A stretch of 64,000 nucleotides of DNA from Rhodococcus qingshengii (GTDB taxonomy: Bacteria > Actinomycetota > Actinomycetes > Mycobacteriales > Mycobacteriaceae): positions 310,001 through 374,000 of the forward strand of contig NZ_JAJNCL010000003.1 in NCBI RefSeq assembly GCF_021025955.1. The letters run 5' to 3'. The notes under the pieces are model-generated. The model was not told where the DNA came from, did not search any database, and was given only the letters and a program-made list of their open reading frames with translations. This document shows positions 45,800 to 55,148 of this stretch, piece by piece (within the stretch, counting starts at the first letter, position 1; each line of letters starts with the position of its first letter). The position numbers and the translations under genes are program-made.

Positions 45800-46851
45800 G
45801 CGCTCCGATTCGTGTTGCCCAGTGGGCGACCGGTGCCATCGGCAAGACGGCACTACGCGGAATCATCGATCGTCCCGACCTCGAGTTGGTCGGCCTGTAC
45901 GTGTACAGCGACGCCAAGGCCGGTCGCGATGCCGGCGACATAGCCAGACGCGCGCCGACGGGCGTGATCGCGACACGCAGCGTGGACGAGATCATCCGCT
46001 CGCGCCCACAGGTTCTCATCCACAGTCCACGTTTGCAGATTCCGTACGAACGCCACGACGACGATCTGTGCCGTCTGCTTCGCGCCGGGATCAACGTGAT
46101 CACGACGGCTGGGCAGCACTTCCCCCGCGCACACGGCACCGAGCGCGAGCACATGTTCGCCCAAGCATGCAAGGAAGGTGATTCGACGCTCTTCGGCGTC
46201 GGGGTGAGCCCGGGTGTCATCGGTGAGCGATTAGCGTTGGCGCTGACGGGAACATCGATCGAACTCGACCGCATCACGATCGACGAGGTGCTCGACGCTC
46301 GCGGCATGCCTGACCCCGACTTCGCGTTCACCGTCATGGGAATGGGCTCGCCCCCGGAAGAACTGGACGGCACCGGGCCGTTGCCCTCGCTGTACGCGTC
46401 GCTGTATCTGGAAACCATCGCGTTCATGTGCGAACGTCTAGGCATCACGTACGACGAAGTCGTGTCCGATCACAGGGTCGTTGCGGCGCGAACGGATCTC
46501 GACGTCGCCGCCGGACGCATCGCCGCGGGAACAGTCGGAACCACCGAATGGCGCTGGCACGCAATCGTCGACGGAAAGCAGTTTCTCACTCTGGCCATCA
46601 TTTGGACCATGGAACCCGATCGCGAGGAATACGTGGGGCGCGATCAGTGGGAGGTCCACCTGTACGGCAAACCCGAGATCGTGATGACCGTCAATCTCGT
46701 CGAACCACAAGATCCGAACAGCCGGACAACCGCAGGTCAGTTCATCACCGCAGGCCCGGCACTACGCGCCGTCGAGCATGTACTCGCTGCTCCCACCGGC
46801 ATTTTCGAACCCCCTGTCTTTGCCCCCTTCAGATTGGAGCATTCAGCATGA
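45796..46851 (+). CDS. Dihydrodipicolinate-reductase-like NAD(P)H dehydrogenase
   Basis: 351 residues from ATG 45796 (ATGA overlap). N-terminal Rossmann fold IRVAQWATGAIGKTALRGII with the GxxGxxG-like turn, then ELVGLYVYSDAKAGRDAGDI. The C-terminal half (about 135-351) has ITIDEVLDARGMPDPDFAFT and GTVGTTEWRWHAIVDGKQFL, typical of the actinobacterial dihydrodipicolinate-reductase-like/diaminopentanoate-dehydrogenase-like family. It is not a lysine-pathway DapB (too long, wrong context). Its presence in lipid-type degradation operons is recurrent; reaction unknown. Confidence 0.8.
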   Translation: MSAPIRVAQWATGAIGKTALRGIIDRPDLELVGLYVYSDAKAGRDAGDIARRAPTGVIATRSVDEIIRSRPQVLIHSPRLQIPYERHDDDLCRLLRAGINVITTAGQHFPRAHGTEREHMFAQACKEGDSTLFGVGVSPGVIGERLALALTGTSIELDRITIDEVLDARGMPDPDFAFTVMGMGSPPEELDGTGPLPSLYASLYLETIAFMCERLGITYDEVVSDHRVVAARTDLDVAAGRIAAGTVGTTEWRWHAIVDGKQFLTLAIIWTMEPDREEYVGRDQWEVHLYGKPEIVMTVNLVEPQDPNSRTTAGQFITAGPALRAVEHVLAAPTGIFEPPVFAPFRLEHSA

Positions 46852-48476
46852 CAACTCAGCCGACGGCCGTAGGTTCGACTGCCGCCCGCGAACCCGCCAC
46901 CCGTGAACCTTCGGTGAACGCGCTTCTGCCCGATGGTCGCCCCGTGCAGAATCTTGAAGACTTGCTGCGCAGCCGGGCGATTGCCAGTCCGGAGAGCACC
47001 GCAGTGATCTCCGATCACGGTCGAACGAGTTTTCGTGAGCTGGACATCGAAGCGAACCGAGTGGCGAATGCACTTCTGCGCGAAGGTGTTCGACCAGGTG
47101 ACCGGGTGGCGTACGTCGGCGCGAACGCACCGTCCTTTCTCTCCGTTCTGTATGGATCTTCGAAGATGGGCTCGATTCTGACGGCCGTCAACAATCGGCT
47201 GGCACCGGGCGAGGTCGCCTACATCCTGAGCAACAGCGAGCCGACCGTCGTCGTACTCGGAGCAGGCGATGAGGGCCTCTCCGGCGTCGCTGCGGCGGTC
47301 GGTAGTGTCCAGACCGTCGTCACGGTGGACGGCGCCGGAAACTCGGTCTCGTGGAACGACTGGCTTTCCGGTGTCGGGGACGACGATCCGGGGTCGTCGC
47401 GCCGTCCCGACGACACAGCGCTGATCTTCTACTCGTCGGGAACCACCGGCCACCCCAAGGGAATCGAACTCACCGGCGCCAACCTCGGCCGCGCACTTGC
47501 CACCATGTATCACCTACTCGATCTCGATACCGACTCCGTGGCTATGTGCCCGGTTCCGTTCTTCCACGTCGCGGGGCTCGGTCTTGCACTCGTCTCGACG
47601 CTCGGCGGTGGCGCTCTACTTCTCAAGACCATCGCCGGACCTCTCGAACTCGTCGCGCTGATGCAGGAGTACAAGGTCACGCATGCGGTCGCCGTTCCCG
47701 CGGTGATCAGCGTCCTGACCTCCCTTCCTGCTGTGCGCGAGGCAGATTGGAGTGCCCTGCAGTTCCTGGTCTACGGAGCCGCGCCGATGCCACTGCCCCT
47801 GTTGCAAGATGCGACCGAGGTCTTCGGATGTAGTTTCCTGCAGGCATACGGACTCACCGAGTCAACCGGCGGTGTCACCATGCTGACGCCCGAAGATCAT
47901 CGGGCGACCGACGAGTCGACCGCGCATCGGTTGAAGTCCGTCGGGCAGCCGATGTTCGGCGTACCCATCCGCATCGTCGATCCCGTGACGCTCGAGGACG
48001 TCCCAGTCGGTATCCGCGGCGAGGTCGTCATCGGCGGCGCTCACGTCATGAAGCGCTACTGGCGCAACGAGACGGCTACTGCCGCCACCATGTTGGACGG
48101 AGACTGGCTCCGAACTGGAGACGGAGGATCGTTCGACGAGGACGGATACCTCTACCTCCACGACCGTCTCAAGGACATGATCGTCTCCGGCGGTGAGAAC
48201 GTCTATCCCGCCGAGGTGGAGAGTGTTCTCTCGGGGCACCCCGGAATCCGGGAAGTCGCAGTTGTCGGCGTTCACTCCGATCGCTGGGGTGAGACTCCCA
48301 TTGCGGTGGTCGTTCGAGCCGGCGACTCTGGTGCCACCCAAGCTGAGATCATCGACTGGTCACGCGAGCGGCTGGCTCACTTCAAGTGCCCCAGTGCAGT
48401 TCGGTTCGTCGAGGAGCTGCCACGCAACGCGAGTGGAAAGCTACTCAAGACTCGCTTGCGACAGGACTTCGCCTGA
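46848..48476 (+). CDS. Fatty-acyl-CoA synthetase-like ligase (FadD family)
   Basis: 542 residues from ATG 46848 (ATGA overlap). AMP-binding motif IFYSSGTTGHPKGIELTG, YGLTESTGGVTML (A5), GDWLRTGDGGSFDEDGYLYL (A7), DRLKDMIVSGGENVYPAEVE (hinge) and PRNASGKLLKTRL (catalytic Lys). Activates a carboxylic acid as CoA ester. It is the second ligase of the cluster; the two could act on the imported acid and on a later ring-cleaved or shortened acid. A terminator follows directly. Confidence 0.87.
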   Translation: MTTQPTAVGSTAAREPATREPSVNALLPDGRPVQNLEDLLRSRAIASPESTAVISDHGRTSFRELDIEANRVANALLREGVRPGDRVAYVGANAPSFLSVLYGSSKMGSILTAVNNRLAPGEVAYILSNSEPTVVVLGAGDEGLSGVAAAVGSVQTVVTVDGAGNSVSWNDWLSGVGDDDPGSSRRPDDTALIFYSSGTTGHPKGIELTGANLGRALATMYHLLDLDTDSVAMCPVPFFHVAGLGLALVSTLGGGALLLKTIAGPLELVALMQEYKVTHAVAVPAVISVLTSLPAVREADWSALQFLVYGAAPMPLPLLQDATEVFGCSFLQAYGLTESTGGVTMLTPEDHRATDESTAHRLKSVGQPMFGVPIRIVDPVTLEDVPVGIRGEVVIGGAHVMKRYWRNETATAATMLDGDWLRTGDGGSFDEDGYLYLHDRLKDMIVSGGENVYPAEVESVLSGHPGIREVAVVGVHSDRWGETPIAVVVRAGDSGATQAEIIDWSRERLAHFKCPSAVRFVEELPRNASGKLLKTRLRQDFA

Positions 48477-48488
48477 GTCCATGACAAG

Positions 48489-48527
48489 AAATCGGGGTCG
48501 ATCGCTTCGAGCGATCGGCCCCGATTT
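48489..48527 (+). terminator. Terminator of the 44445-48476 operon
   Basis: aaatcggggtcgatcgct and agcgatcggccccgattt form an 18-bp stem with one G-U-type pair and the 3-nt loop tcg, 12 bp after the ligase stop, followed by ctgtcgtt. It also lies just past the stop of the converging VOC gene and may serve both strands. Confidence 0.75.
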
Positions 48528-48551
48528 CTGTCGTTCGATGTGAGACAAGCT

Positions 48552-49283
48552 TCAGCGTGGGTGAATCCGGAACTCGACGCCGCCGAGACTCAGACCGGGC
48601 TCGACGGCAGAGGCGCCGCTCGACGCCGCCAGATCGATTGCACTGAGCATCGACCGCTCCCCCGGAACGAACGACACGACGCGCGATCCCAGCGTGATCG
48701 AGAGGGTTTGCCTCGAAGCCGATTTCTTTCCGAACACTTCGGCCCAGAGCGTCGCCGTCTTGGCCGGATCGGGAGAGGACACGTCGACCCCGAGGATGTC
48801 GTCGACCCATGGATCGACCGAAACCTCCTTCTCCGTCTCGTCCCAGAACCACTCGTCGGCGTCGGGAATCTCGTCGAGTTCTACGAGCAGTCCGAGATCA
48901 CCGGGATGGAGCTGGACGATCCGGTGTCCGTAGGCCTCGAGATCGGCCACCGTCCGAACACCGACCGCGGCTGCACGTTCCAGATAGGGCGCGATATTCG
49001 ATACCTGGATCGAGAGTGCATAACCGCCCTCCCCTCCGCCCTTTCGGATCCATCTCGCCAACGAGACAGTCTCGTCGAGCGGTGCGACGATCTCCAGAAA
49101 GGCTTGCGGCCCGACGGCAAGGGTCTCGTCGGCCAAACCGATGTCTTCGAGCAGTGGATCCGCGAATCCTGGTGCCAGATTCAACGCTTCACGTAATTGC
49201 CGGCCGGTCTTGTCCAGATCTCGTGCACCGATCACCACCTGCCGCAAGATCTCCCACGTGCCCGTGCCGGGCGCGTCCGTCAC
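48552..49283 (-). CDS. VOC/glyoxalase-fold protein
   Basis: 243 residues from GTG 49283, overlapping the oxygenase stop (GTGA). LRQVVIGARDLDKTGRQLRE starts the first beta-alpha-beta-beta-beta module; ILGVDVSSPDPAKTATLWAE starts a second at ~150. This matches the Glyoxalase-like double-module proteins of actinobacteria. Metal ligands are not obvious, so it may bind rather than transform the substrate. Last gene of the minus operon thiolase, carotenoid-type oxygenase, VOC. Confidence 0.8.
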   Translation of the reverse strand: MTDAPGTGTWEILRQVVIGARDLDKTGRQLREALNLAPGFADPLLEDIGLADETLAVGPQAFLEIVAPLDETVSLARWIRKGGGEGGYALSIQVSNIAPYLERAAAVGVRTVADLEAYGHRIVQLHPGDLGLLVELDEIPDADEWFWDETEKEVSVDPWVDDILGVDVSSPDPAKTATLWAEVFGKKSASRQTLSITLGSRVVSFVPGERSMLSAIDLAASSGASAVEPGLSLGGVEFRIHPR

Positions 49284-50797
49284 AGTCCGACCGCTTCGGC
49301 GGCGGTGTCGGCGGTCTGCCAGCGACGAAGCTCGGCCCCCGGAGCCCACGTCGAATGGGTACCACTCGAAATCCGTTCGGGGAGGCGAAGTTTGCACAGT
49401 GGACCATCTCCGACGCGGGCGGCGTCGAAGATCAGACAGAAGGACGCATCCTCGTTCATGTCAGTGGTCAACGTGATGAGATAACCGTCGTCTTCCGCGG
49501 TACCGCCCACACGTGGCGCCATCGACGTCTCGCTGCCGTACACACCGTCGCCGAAGGAGAATCGCTCCTCGTTCCCCGTCAGCAGGTCATGTTTGACCAA
49601 GCCGTCGAACAGGAACCACGACGGTTTACCCGAAGCCGCATATGCGTATCGGTACTTCTCCCCCGCGAAATTCCCGTTCATCATGCCGAATTCGGTGATC
49701 GAGTCACTGAGCTGCTCTTCACGCGTGGCTCCGGTGACCAGGTTCAAACGCCAGCGGTGCAGTCGGGTCTGCATACGATCGAGAGCGAGGAAGCGGAAGG
49801 CGCGTTCCCACTGATTGCCCATCCCGTTGTCCGACGGCTCCGGATCGCCCTGGTAGAAACCGTCCAGAACGATTTCGTCCCCCTCTTCGTAGGCGTTCAC
49901 GAAGTGCAGGACATACGTCGGATCCGCCTCGAACCACTTGATGTCAGCGGTGTTTCCGCGGCGTGGGATGACTCCGAGACGTAGCGGGATTTCGGGATGG
50001 AAATTCGCGACGTGCGCGCCCTTCTGGAGCAGAACCGGATCCCAGAACAACGGGCAGTCGTTGAGGATCGCGTAGTTCTCCGTGAAGGCCATGTCGTGTG
50101 GCAACCGCGGACCGGGAAGTGGGACATCGACGTAGTGGACCAACTCGTTGGCCGAGTCCACGACGCCGTAGTGCATGTACGGGGCTTCCTTGCTGTAGTT
50201 GAAGAACAGCATTTCTCCGGTCTTGTCGTCCACCTTCGGATGCGCGGACACGCCCCATTCGAAGGGGAACTTGCCGTTCCAGCTTTCCTTTCCGAGTGTC
50301 TCCGCCGACATCGGATCGAGCCGATACAGATCCCCACACTGGTAGAAGCTGGTGAGAGCAGTCCCCCGGTGAACGACGACGTCAGTGCTGGACGCGTCCT
50401 TCATCCGGGTGCGCGCACCCTTGCCGCCCTCGGGGCGACTGAGTTTGGGAGACTCCGCGAGCCCGGCCCACAAGGCGCCGCCGGCGTCCTGCTCGGCCGC
50501 CAATCCGTCCGTACGTACGAATCGGTTGCGGTAGAACGACTCTCCGTCGCGGAAGCCCACGATGTGAATCATGCCGTCACCGTCGAAGGGGTGATACGCC
50601 TTCATCGAGGGATGAAGCGGATTCTCGGTATTTCGCAGGTAGACACCGTCGAGGTCTTTCGGAACCTCACCGAACACAACTTCGAGGTTGTCCGCTTTGA
50701 ACTCGGTGGTCTGCGGTTGCCACGGACCGGTGCGATACGGGTGATCGTCGTCGGCGGGAAGGGTGGACAACAACTTGCCTACGATTTCGACGTCCAT
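49280..50797 (-). CDS. Carotenoid-cleavage-type oxygenase (RPE65/CCO family)
   Basis: 505 residues, seven-bladed propeller family with a non-haem Fe(II) held by four histidines; these are visible as His186 (SAHPK), His234 (LPHDMAF), His298 (VLHFVNAYE) and His481 (GTHSTWAP). GVYLRNTENP and FDGDGMIHIVGFRDG are the conserved N-terminal strands. Members split a C=C bond with O2 in carotenoids, apocarotenoids, stilbenes or phenylpropenes such as isoeugenol. The surrounding CoA enzymes suggest that one of the cleavage products is degraded as an acid. Confidence 0.9.
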   Translation of the reverse strand: MDVEIVGKLLSTLPADDDHPYRTGPWQPQTTEFKADNLEVVFGEVPKDLDGVYLRNTENPLHPSMKAYHPFDGDGMIHIVGFRDGESFYRNRFVRTDGLAAEQDAGGALWAGLAESPKLSRPEGGKGARTRMKDASSTDVVVHRGTALTSFYQCGDLYRLDPMSAETLGKESWNGKFPFEWGVSAHPKVDDKTGEMLFFNYSKEAPYMHYGVVDSANELVHYVDVPLPGPRLPHDMAFTENYAILNDCPLFWDPVLLQKGAHVANFHPEIPLRLGVIPRRGNTADIKWFEADPTYVLHFVNAYEEGDEIVLDGFYQGDPEPSDNGMGNQWERAFRFLALDRMQTRLHRWRLNLVTGATREEQLSDSITEFGMMNGNFAGEKYRYAYAASGKPSWFLFDGLVKHDLLTGNEERFSFGDGVYGSETSMAPRVGGTAEDDGYLITLTTDMNEDASFCLIFDAARVGDGPLCKLRLPERISSGTHSTWAPGAELRRWQTADTAAEAVGL

Positions 50798-50839
50798 GGA
50801 ATTCTCTTTTCGACTGATGGGGAAAGACTGGGCTGCAAT

Positions 50840-52072
50840 TCAGGAAACGGCGTCGACGACAAAACTGACGGTGGTGGCCGTACTTCCGCCGAAGTTGAGC
50901 GTCGCAAAGCGGTTTGCGCCCTCGACTTGGAAGCCGCCGGCCGTTCCTGTCACCTGATGGGCCGCATCGAGAAGCATGCGGACACCGCTGGCGCCCACCG
51001 GATGACCGCCGCCGATCAGACCACCGCTCGGGTTGATCGGTAGCTTGCCGCCCATGGCGATGTCTCCACTCTCGATGGCTTTCCAGGACTCGCCAGGCGC
51101 CGTCAGACCGATGTGGTCGATCGCGAGATATTCGCTCGCGGTGAAACAATCATGTGTTTCGATCCCGTCTATCCCGGCCAGATCGACTCCGGCCCGAGAG
51201 AAGGCGTCCATCACCGCATCCCGAACGTGTGGCATCACGTAGGGATTCTCCGCGTCACGCGCCAGTTTCTGATCGAGGCCCAAACCGACGGTGCGGTGGC
51301 CCCAGCCCGCGATCTGAGCCAGAGGAGTCGCCGCGGCGCCAGGATGCTCACGAAGGTACTTGTCCGTCACCAGCACCACCCCGGCACCGCCGTCGGTCAC
51401 CTGACTGCAATCGAATCGTCGAACACCACCTTCCACAACAGGATTGGTAGTGTCGTCACCACCCGCATTTCCGAGCAGATCGGGCACCGACCAACCGCGT
51501 GTCTGTGCGTTGGGGTTGTTCTTCGCGTTCGCGAAATTGATCTGCGAGATCGCGCGCAGGTGAGATTCGTCGATCCCGTAACGGCGCCCGTATTCCTTCG
51601 ACACACGATCGAACATGTACGGCCACATGAATTTTGCTTCCCGACCTTCGTGTCCGACCCAGGCTGCGGCACCAAGATGACCCGCTGCGTCGTCACCCGG
51701 AACTGTCTTCTCCAGTTCGATACCCATCACCAGAGCGGCGTCGTAGTTCCCGGCACGCAGGTCTGCCATTGCGGCGAGTACCGCGATACTGCCCGATGCG
51801 CATGCCGCCTCGTGTCTGGACGAGGGCACACCCCAGAGTTCCGGATGGACGGTGGCGGGCATCGCACCCAGCTGACCTTGGCCGGCAAACAACTGGCCGA
51901 AGGCATTACCGACGTGAATCACCTCGATGTCGGTCGCAGGAACCTTCGCCGCGGCCAGCGTGCGGTTCACCACCTCTTCGGCAAGGTTCGCGAAATCGAG
52001 TTCCTCACGGGTGAAGTTTCGTGCGAAGTCGGATTGGTACCCGCCGAGAATCCAAATGTTCGAAACAGTCAT
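50840..52072 (-). CDS. Thiolase, SCP2-like (acetyl-CoA acetyltransferase family)
   Basis: 410 residues from ATG 52072 with GGGGAGAG upstream. Nucleophilic Cys in SRHEAACASGSIAVLAAMA; the His of IDGIETHDCFTASEYLAIDH and the C-terminal NPSGGLIGGGHPVGASG complete the active site. Sequence style is the SCP-x/SCP2 thiolase group, which accepts branched or cyclic beta-keto-acyl-CoA. First gene of the minus operon containing the oxygenase, divergent from a second thiolase. Confidence 0.87.
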   Translation of the reverse strand: MTVSNIWILGGYQSDFARNFTREELDFANLAEEVVNRTLAAAKVPATDIEVIHVGNAFGQLFAGQGQLGAMPATVHPELWGVPSSRHEAACASGSIAVLAAMADLRAGNYDAALVMGIELEKTVPGDDAAGHLGAAAWVGHEGREAKFMWPYMFDRVSKEYGRRYGIDESHLRAISQINFANAKNNPNAQTRGWSVPDLLGNAGGDDTTNPVVEGGVRRFDCSQVTDGGAGVVLVTDKYLREHPGAAATPLAQIAGWGHRTVGLGLDQKLARDAENPYVMPHVRDAVMDAFSRAGVDLAGIDGIETHDCFTASEYLAIDHIGLTAPGESWKAIESGDIAMGGKLPINPSGGLIGGGHPVGASGVRMLLDAAHQVTGTAGGFQVEGANRFATLNFGGSTATTVSFVVDAVS

Positions 52073-52152
52073 GACCTCTCCCCTTGCCGATCCGGCCCCG
52101 GTGACGTCACCGAGATACCCGTGTATCGGCGGTTGTAATTTCATCGCAACCG

Positions 52153-52181
52153 TACTACAACTAGCAGAGTAACTCTACTAA
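52153..52181. promoter_or_regulatory. Shared motif (site 2) with an adjoining dyad
   Basis: tactacaactagcagag (52153-52169) resembles the motif at 44378-44394 in 14 of 17 positions. It runs into a dyad, tagcagagt / actctacta around a central a (8 of 9 pairs), ending about 15 bp before the thiolase start. Placement between two divergent thiolase genes suggests an operator for both. Confidence 0.5.
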
Positions 52182-52195
52182 TTGAAGGGTTGAAA

Positions 52196-53407
52196 ATGAC
52201 TGATGCTTTTGTCCTCGACTACGTGCGCACGCCGCGCGGTCGAGCATCGGCGCGAGGCGCCCTCCACGAACACAGCCCCGTGGATCTTGTCGTCCACCTG
52301 GCCAAGGCTCTGCAGGGTCGAACAAACCTCTCCGCAGACCAGATCGACGACGTAGTTCTCGGTTGCGCATCACAGGTGGACGAGCAGGGCGCGAACATCG
52401 CGAGAACTGCCGCACTCCTGGCAGGTTGGGGCGACTCCGTTCCCGGCGCGACTCTCAATCGATTCTGCGCATCCGGTGTCGACGCAGTCGGCCAGAGCGC
52501 AGCCCGCATCCGAAGTGACGACGTTTCCCTCGTCGTGGCAGGCGGTGTCGAAAGCGTCTCCCGCACCCCGATGTTCAGTGATCGCGGACCGCTGTGGACC
52601 GACCCGGCGACTATCGCGCAGATCGGCTCCATCCATATGGGTGTTGCCGCCGACTTGAATGCCACGATCGAGGGGTACTCCCGCGACGAGTTGGATGCCT
52701 ACGGCGTCGAAACCCAGCACAAGGCTGCCGAAGCGTGGCACAACGGGGCATTCGAGCGGTCGGTTGTGCCTGTTCCCGGAAAAAACGGCGAGGCGGGAAT
52801 CGCACACGACGAACTGGTCAGGGCAGACACGAGCGCAGAGGGACTCGCAGCACTTCCGGCCGCATTCGAAGGACTCGGCGCCGGAGGTCAGGACGCTCTC
52901 GCGCTCGCCGCCTACCCAGAGGTCGGAAAGATCGAGCACCTGCACACCGTCGGATCCTCGCCCGCCATGGCCGACGGAGCGGCACTCCTACTCCTCGGGT
53001 CCGAGAAAGCAGCTGCCCGAGCCGGTTTGACACCTCGCGCACGGATCATCGGGTCCGCGTCGACATCGGTGAATCCGGTTCTCATGCTCACGGCAGGTCA
53101 GAGCGCCGTGGAGGCCGTCATCGCGCGAGCCGGCCTGCGTCCGCAGGACATCGACGTGTTCGAGTTCGCGGAAGCCTTCTCCGCGCTCTGCCTACGGTTC
53201 CGTCGGGATCTCGACGCCGGGCCGGACCGGATGAACCCCAACGGCGGAACGATGGCGATGGGCCATGCATTCGGCGCTACCGGAGCAATTCTTGTGGGCG
53301 CGTGCGTCGACGAACTGGTTCGAAGCGACGGGCGATACGGCGTGGCCGCGGTCAGTGGCGCTGCAGGCGTCGGAGTTGCCGTGCTCGTCGAACGGATCGC
53401 CTCATGA
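52196..53407 (+). CDS. Thiolase (acetyl-CoA C-acyltransferase, FadA type)
   Basis: 403 residues from ATG 52196, six bases after GAAGGG; a TTG at 52190 adds only two residues. Active Cys in LNRFCASGVDAVGQSAARIR, HxxG-type His in NPNGGTMAMGHAFGATG near the end, and the second Cys region as AAVSGAAGVGVAVL where the usual Cys of CxGGGxG is Ala. That missing Cys is notable: it normally acts as the general base. Splits acetyl- or propionyl-CoA from a 3-ketoacyl-CoA. First of a four-gene operon with 4-bp overlaps. Confidence 0.85.
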   Translation: MTDAFVLDYVRTPRGRASARGALHEHSPVDLVVHLAKALQGRTNLSADQIDDVVLGCASQVDEQGANIARTAALLAGWGDSVPGATLNRFCASGVDAVGQSAARIRSDDVSLVVAGGVESVSRTPMFSDRGPLWTDPATIAQIGSIHMGVAADLNATIEGYSRDELDAYGVETQHKAAEAWHNGAFERSVVPVPGKNGEAGIAHDELVRADTSAEGLAALPAAFEGLGAGGQDALALAAYPEVGKIEHLHTVGSSPAMADGAALLLLGSEKAAARAGLTPRARIIGSASTSVNPVLMLTAGQSAVEAVIARAGLRPQDIDVFEFAEAFSALCLRFRRDLDAGPDRMNPNGGTMAMGHAFGATGAILVGACVDELVRSDGRYGVAAVSGAAGVGVAVLVERIAS

Positions 53408-54327
53408 CCGCCAGTGGACTCTCCGGTCGCGTTGCCGTCGTCACCGGAGGTGGTAAGGGCCTCGGCCGTGCCGTCGCGCTGCATCTGGCAAGCCGAGGCG
53501 TCACGGTGATCGTCAACAATCGAAATCGCACACTCGATTCGAGCGACCGAGGCCCCGCAGATCAGGTTGTCGACGAAATCCTCGAAGCCGGCGGACAGGC
53601 CGTTGCCAACCATGACGACGTCACCGACCCCGAAGTCGGTCGAAAGTTGGTGGACGACGCTCTCACTCGGTTCGGACGACTCGATTTCTGCATCACCAGC
53701 GCCGCGGTCAGCGGTCCGCAGATGCTCCACCGCACCACTGCCGAGAACCTCAGTACCGTCATCACGACGAACGTCGTCGGGACCGCACTGGTTGCAGCCG
53801 AAGCCTCCCGCGTGATGCGCGAAGCCGGGTTCGGACGCATCGTGATGATTGCCTCGACCGCAGGACTGCACGGTGAGCCCACCGTATCTGCTTATGCCGC
53901 AAGCAAGGGAGCCGTGATCGCCCTGGGCCGCACCGCAGCGGCAGAAGGTGCGAACCGCAACGTCTTCACCAATGTCCTTCTTCCCTATGCCACTACGCAG
54001 ATGACCGAATCCGGAATGAACCCCGAATTCGTCGACATCATGGGAGCCGACTTGGTCGCACCGGTAGTCACCGCCCTTGTCGATCCCGAGTCCGCTACCA
54101 ACGGTCAGGTGATCGTCACGGCAGGGAACGGCGTGCGTTCGGCCGACGCCGTCGAGGGATCGACCGAATTCTTACCTACCACCACCGAACTCGATGCCAC
54201 GGCGCTCGATGCACTGCTCGTAGCCAGTCGACTCGGCACACCTCACACCTATCCGAGCGCACAGGAAGCCTTCGCGGACTTCGCTTCCGAACTGCTCGAC
54301 CACCACAATCGGAAGGCGCACGCGTGA
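53404..54327 (+). CDS. Short-chain dehydrogenase, hydroxyacyl-CoA dehydrogenase-like
   Basis: 307 residues from ATG 53404 (ATGA overlap). VAVVTGGGKGLGRAVALHLA then VIVNNRNRTLDSSDRGPADQ resembles the dehydrogenase part of multifunctional enzyme type 2. The NNAG motif is replaced by ITSAAVSGPQ. Catalytic SAYAASKGAVIAL is intact. It probably oxidises a 3-hydroxyacyl-CoA to the ketoacyl-CoA for the thiolase encoded just upstream. Confidence 0.83.
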   Translation: MTASGLSGRVAVVTGGGKGLGRAVALHLASRGVTVIVNNRNRTLDSSDRGPADQVVDEILEAGGQAVANHDDVTDPEVGRKLVDDALTRFGRLDFCITSAAVSGPQMLHRTTAENLSTVITTNVVGTALVAAEASRVMREAGFGRIVMIASTAGLHGEPTVSAYAASKGAVIALGRTAAAEGANRNVFTNVLLPYATTQMTESGMNPEFVDIMGADLVAPVVTALVDPESATNGQVIVTAGNGVRSADAVEGSTEFLPTTTELDATALDALLVASRLGTPHTYPSAQEAFADFASELLDHHNRKAHA

Positions 54328-55148
54328 CCGACATCCCACTGGGCGATCTAGCACTGAACTTCGGAGTGAGTGCACTCGCCGTACTCGTCTTCATCGCTGC
54401 AGTGATGGCCGTCGCCATCCGCATGAACAATCACTCGATCATCGATATCTGTTGGGGGCCAGGCTTCGCCGTCGTCGCCGTCGTCTCGTACCTGACGTCC
54501 ATCGGATCGGAAGGAAACGATCTGCGTCGCCTCGTTGTCCTTGCACTGACCGTGGTGTGGGGGATGCGACTGGGGTTGTACATCGGCTTCCGAAACCGGG
54601 GGCACGGACAGGACAAGCGGTACACTGCCCTACTCAAACATCAACAGGGACCGTTGGTTCCGTTCCTGATTCGGAAGATCTACGGACTCCAGGGCGTCCT
54701 CATTCTCGTGGTGTCGCTGCCCGTCCAGTTCGCGATGTACGAGTTTCGTGCCCTCGGCGTCGTCGGCGCGATCGGTATCGCCATCTGGGCCATCGGCTTC
54801 GCCTTCGAATCGGTTGGCGATTACCAACTTTCCCGCTTCAAGGCTGATCCTGCCAATACCGGAAAGGTGATGGATCGTGGATTGTGGGCCTGGACTCGGC
54901 ACCCCAACTACTTCGGCGATGCGTGCGTCTGGGTCGGACTGTTCATCCTCGCACTCGGTGATCCACTGGCGCTGATCACGATCATCTCGCCGATCGTGAT
55001 GATCAAACTGCTGGTGAGCTACAGCGGTAAGGCGTTGCTCGAACGTGGCATGCGCAAGAGCAAGGGACAGGCTTACGACGACTACGTCGCCCGGACCAGC
55101 GGATTCTTTCCCCGTCCACCCCGCCCGGCACGAAACCACGCGTCGTGA
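54324..55148 (+). CDS. DUF1295 membrane protein, steroid 5-alpha-reductase-like
   Basis: 274 residues from GTG 54324 (GTGA overlap), about seven spans. IIDICWGPGFAVVAVVSYLT is the family start; GLWAWTRHPNYFGDACVWVG then KGQAYDDYVARTSGFFPRPP are the conserved C-terminal motifs that bind NADPH in related reductases. Members include 5-alpha-reductase and isoprenyl reductases; most bacterial ones are uncharacterised. In this operon a C=C reduction of a hydrophobic, perhaps terpenoid substrate is plausible. Confidence 0.82.
   Translation: MTDIPLGDLALNFGVSALAVLVFIAAVMAVAIRMNNHSIIDICWGPGFAVVAVVSYLTSIGSEGNDLRRLVVLALTVVWGMRLGLYIGFRNRGHGQDKRYTALLKHQQGPLVPFLIRKIYGLQGVLILVVSLPVQFAMYEFRALGVVGAIGIAIWAIGFAFESVGDYQLSRFKADPANTGKVMDRGLWAWTRHPNYFGDACVWVGLFILALGDPLALITIISPIVMIKLLVSYSGKALLERGMRKSKGQAYDDYVARTSGFFPRPPRPARNHAS

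Noticed and set aside
46428..46847. 140-residue N-terminal extension of the FadD-like ligase
   Set aside because: Arginine-rich shadow of the preceding dehydrogenase; ATG 46848 fits the operon's 4-bp overlaps.
52594..53403. 270-residue extension of the SDR starting at 53404
   Set aside because: Low-complexity Arg-rich translation of the thiolase gene in another frame.
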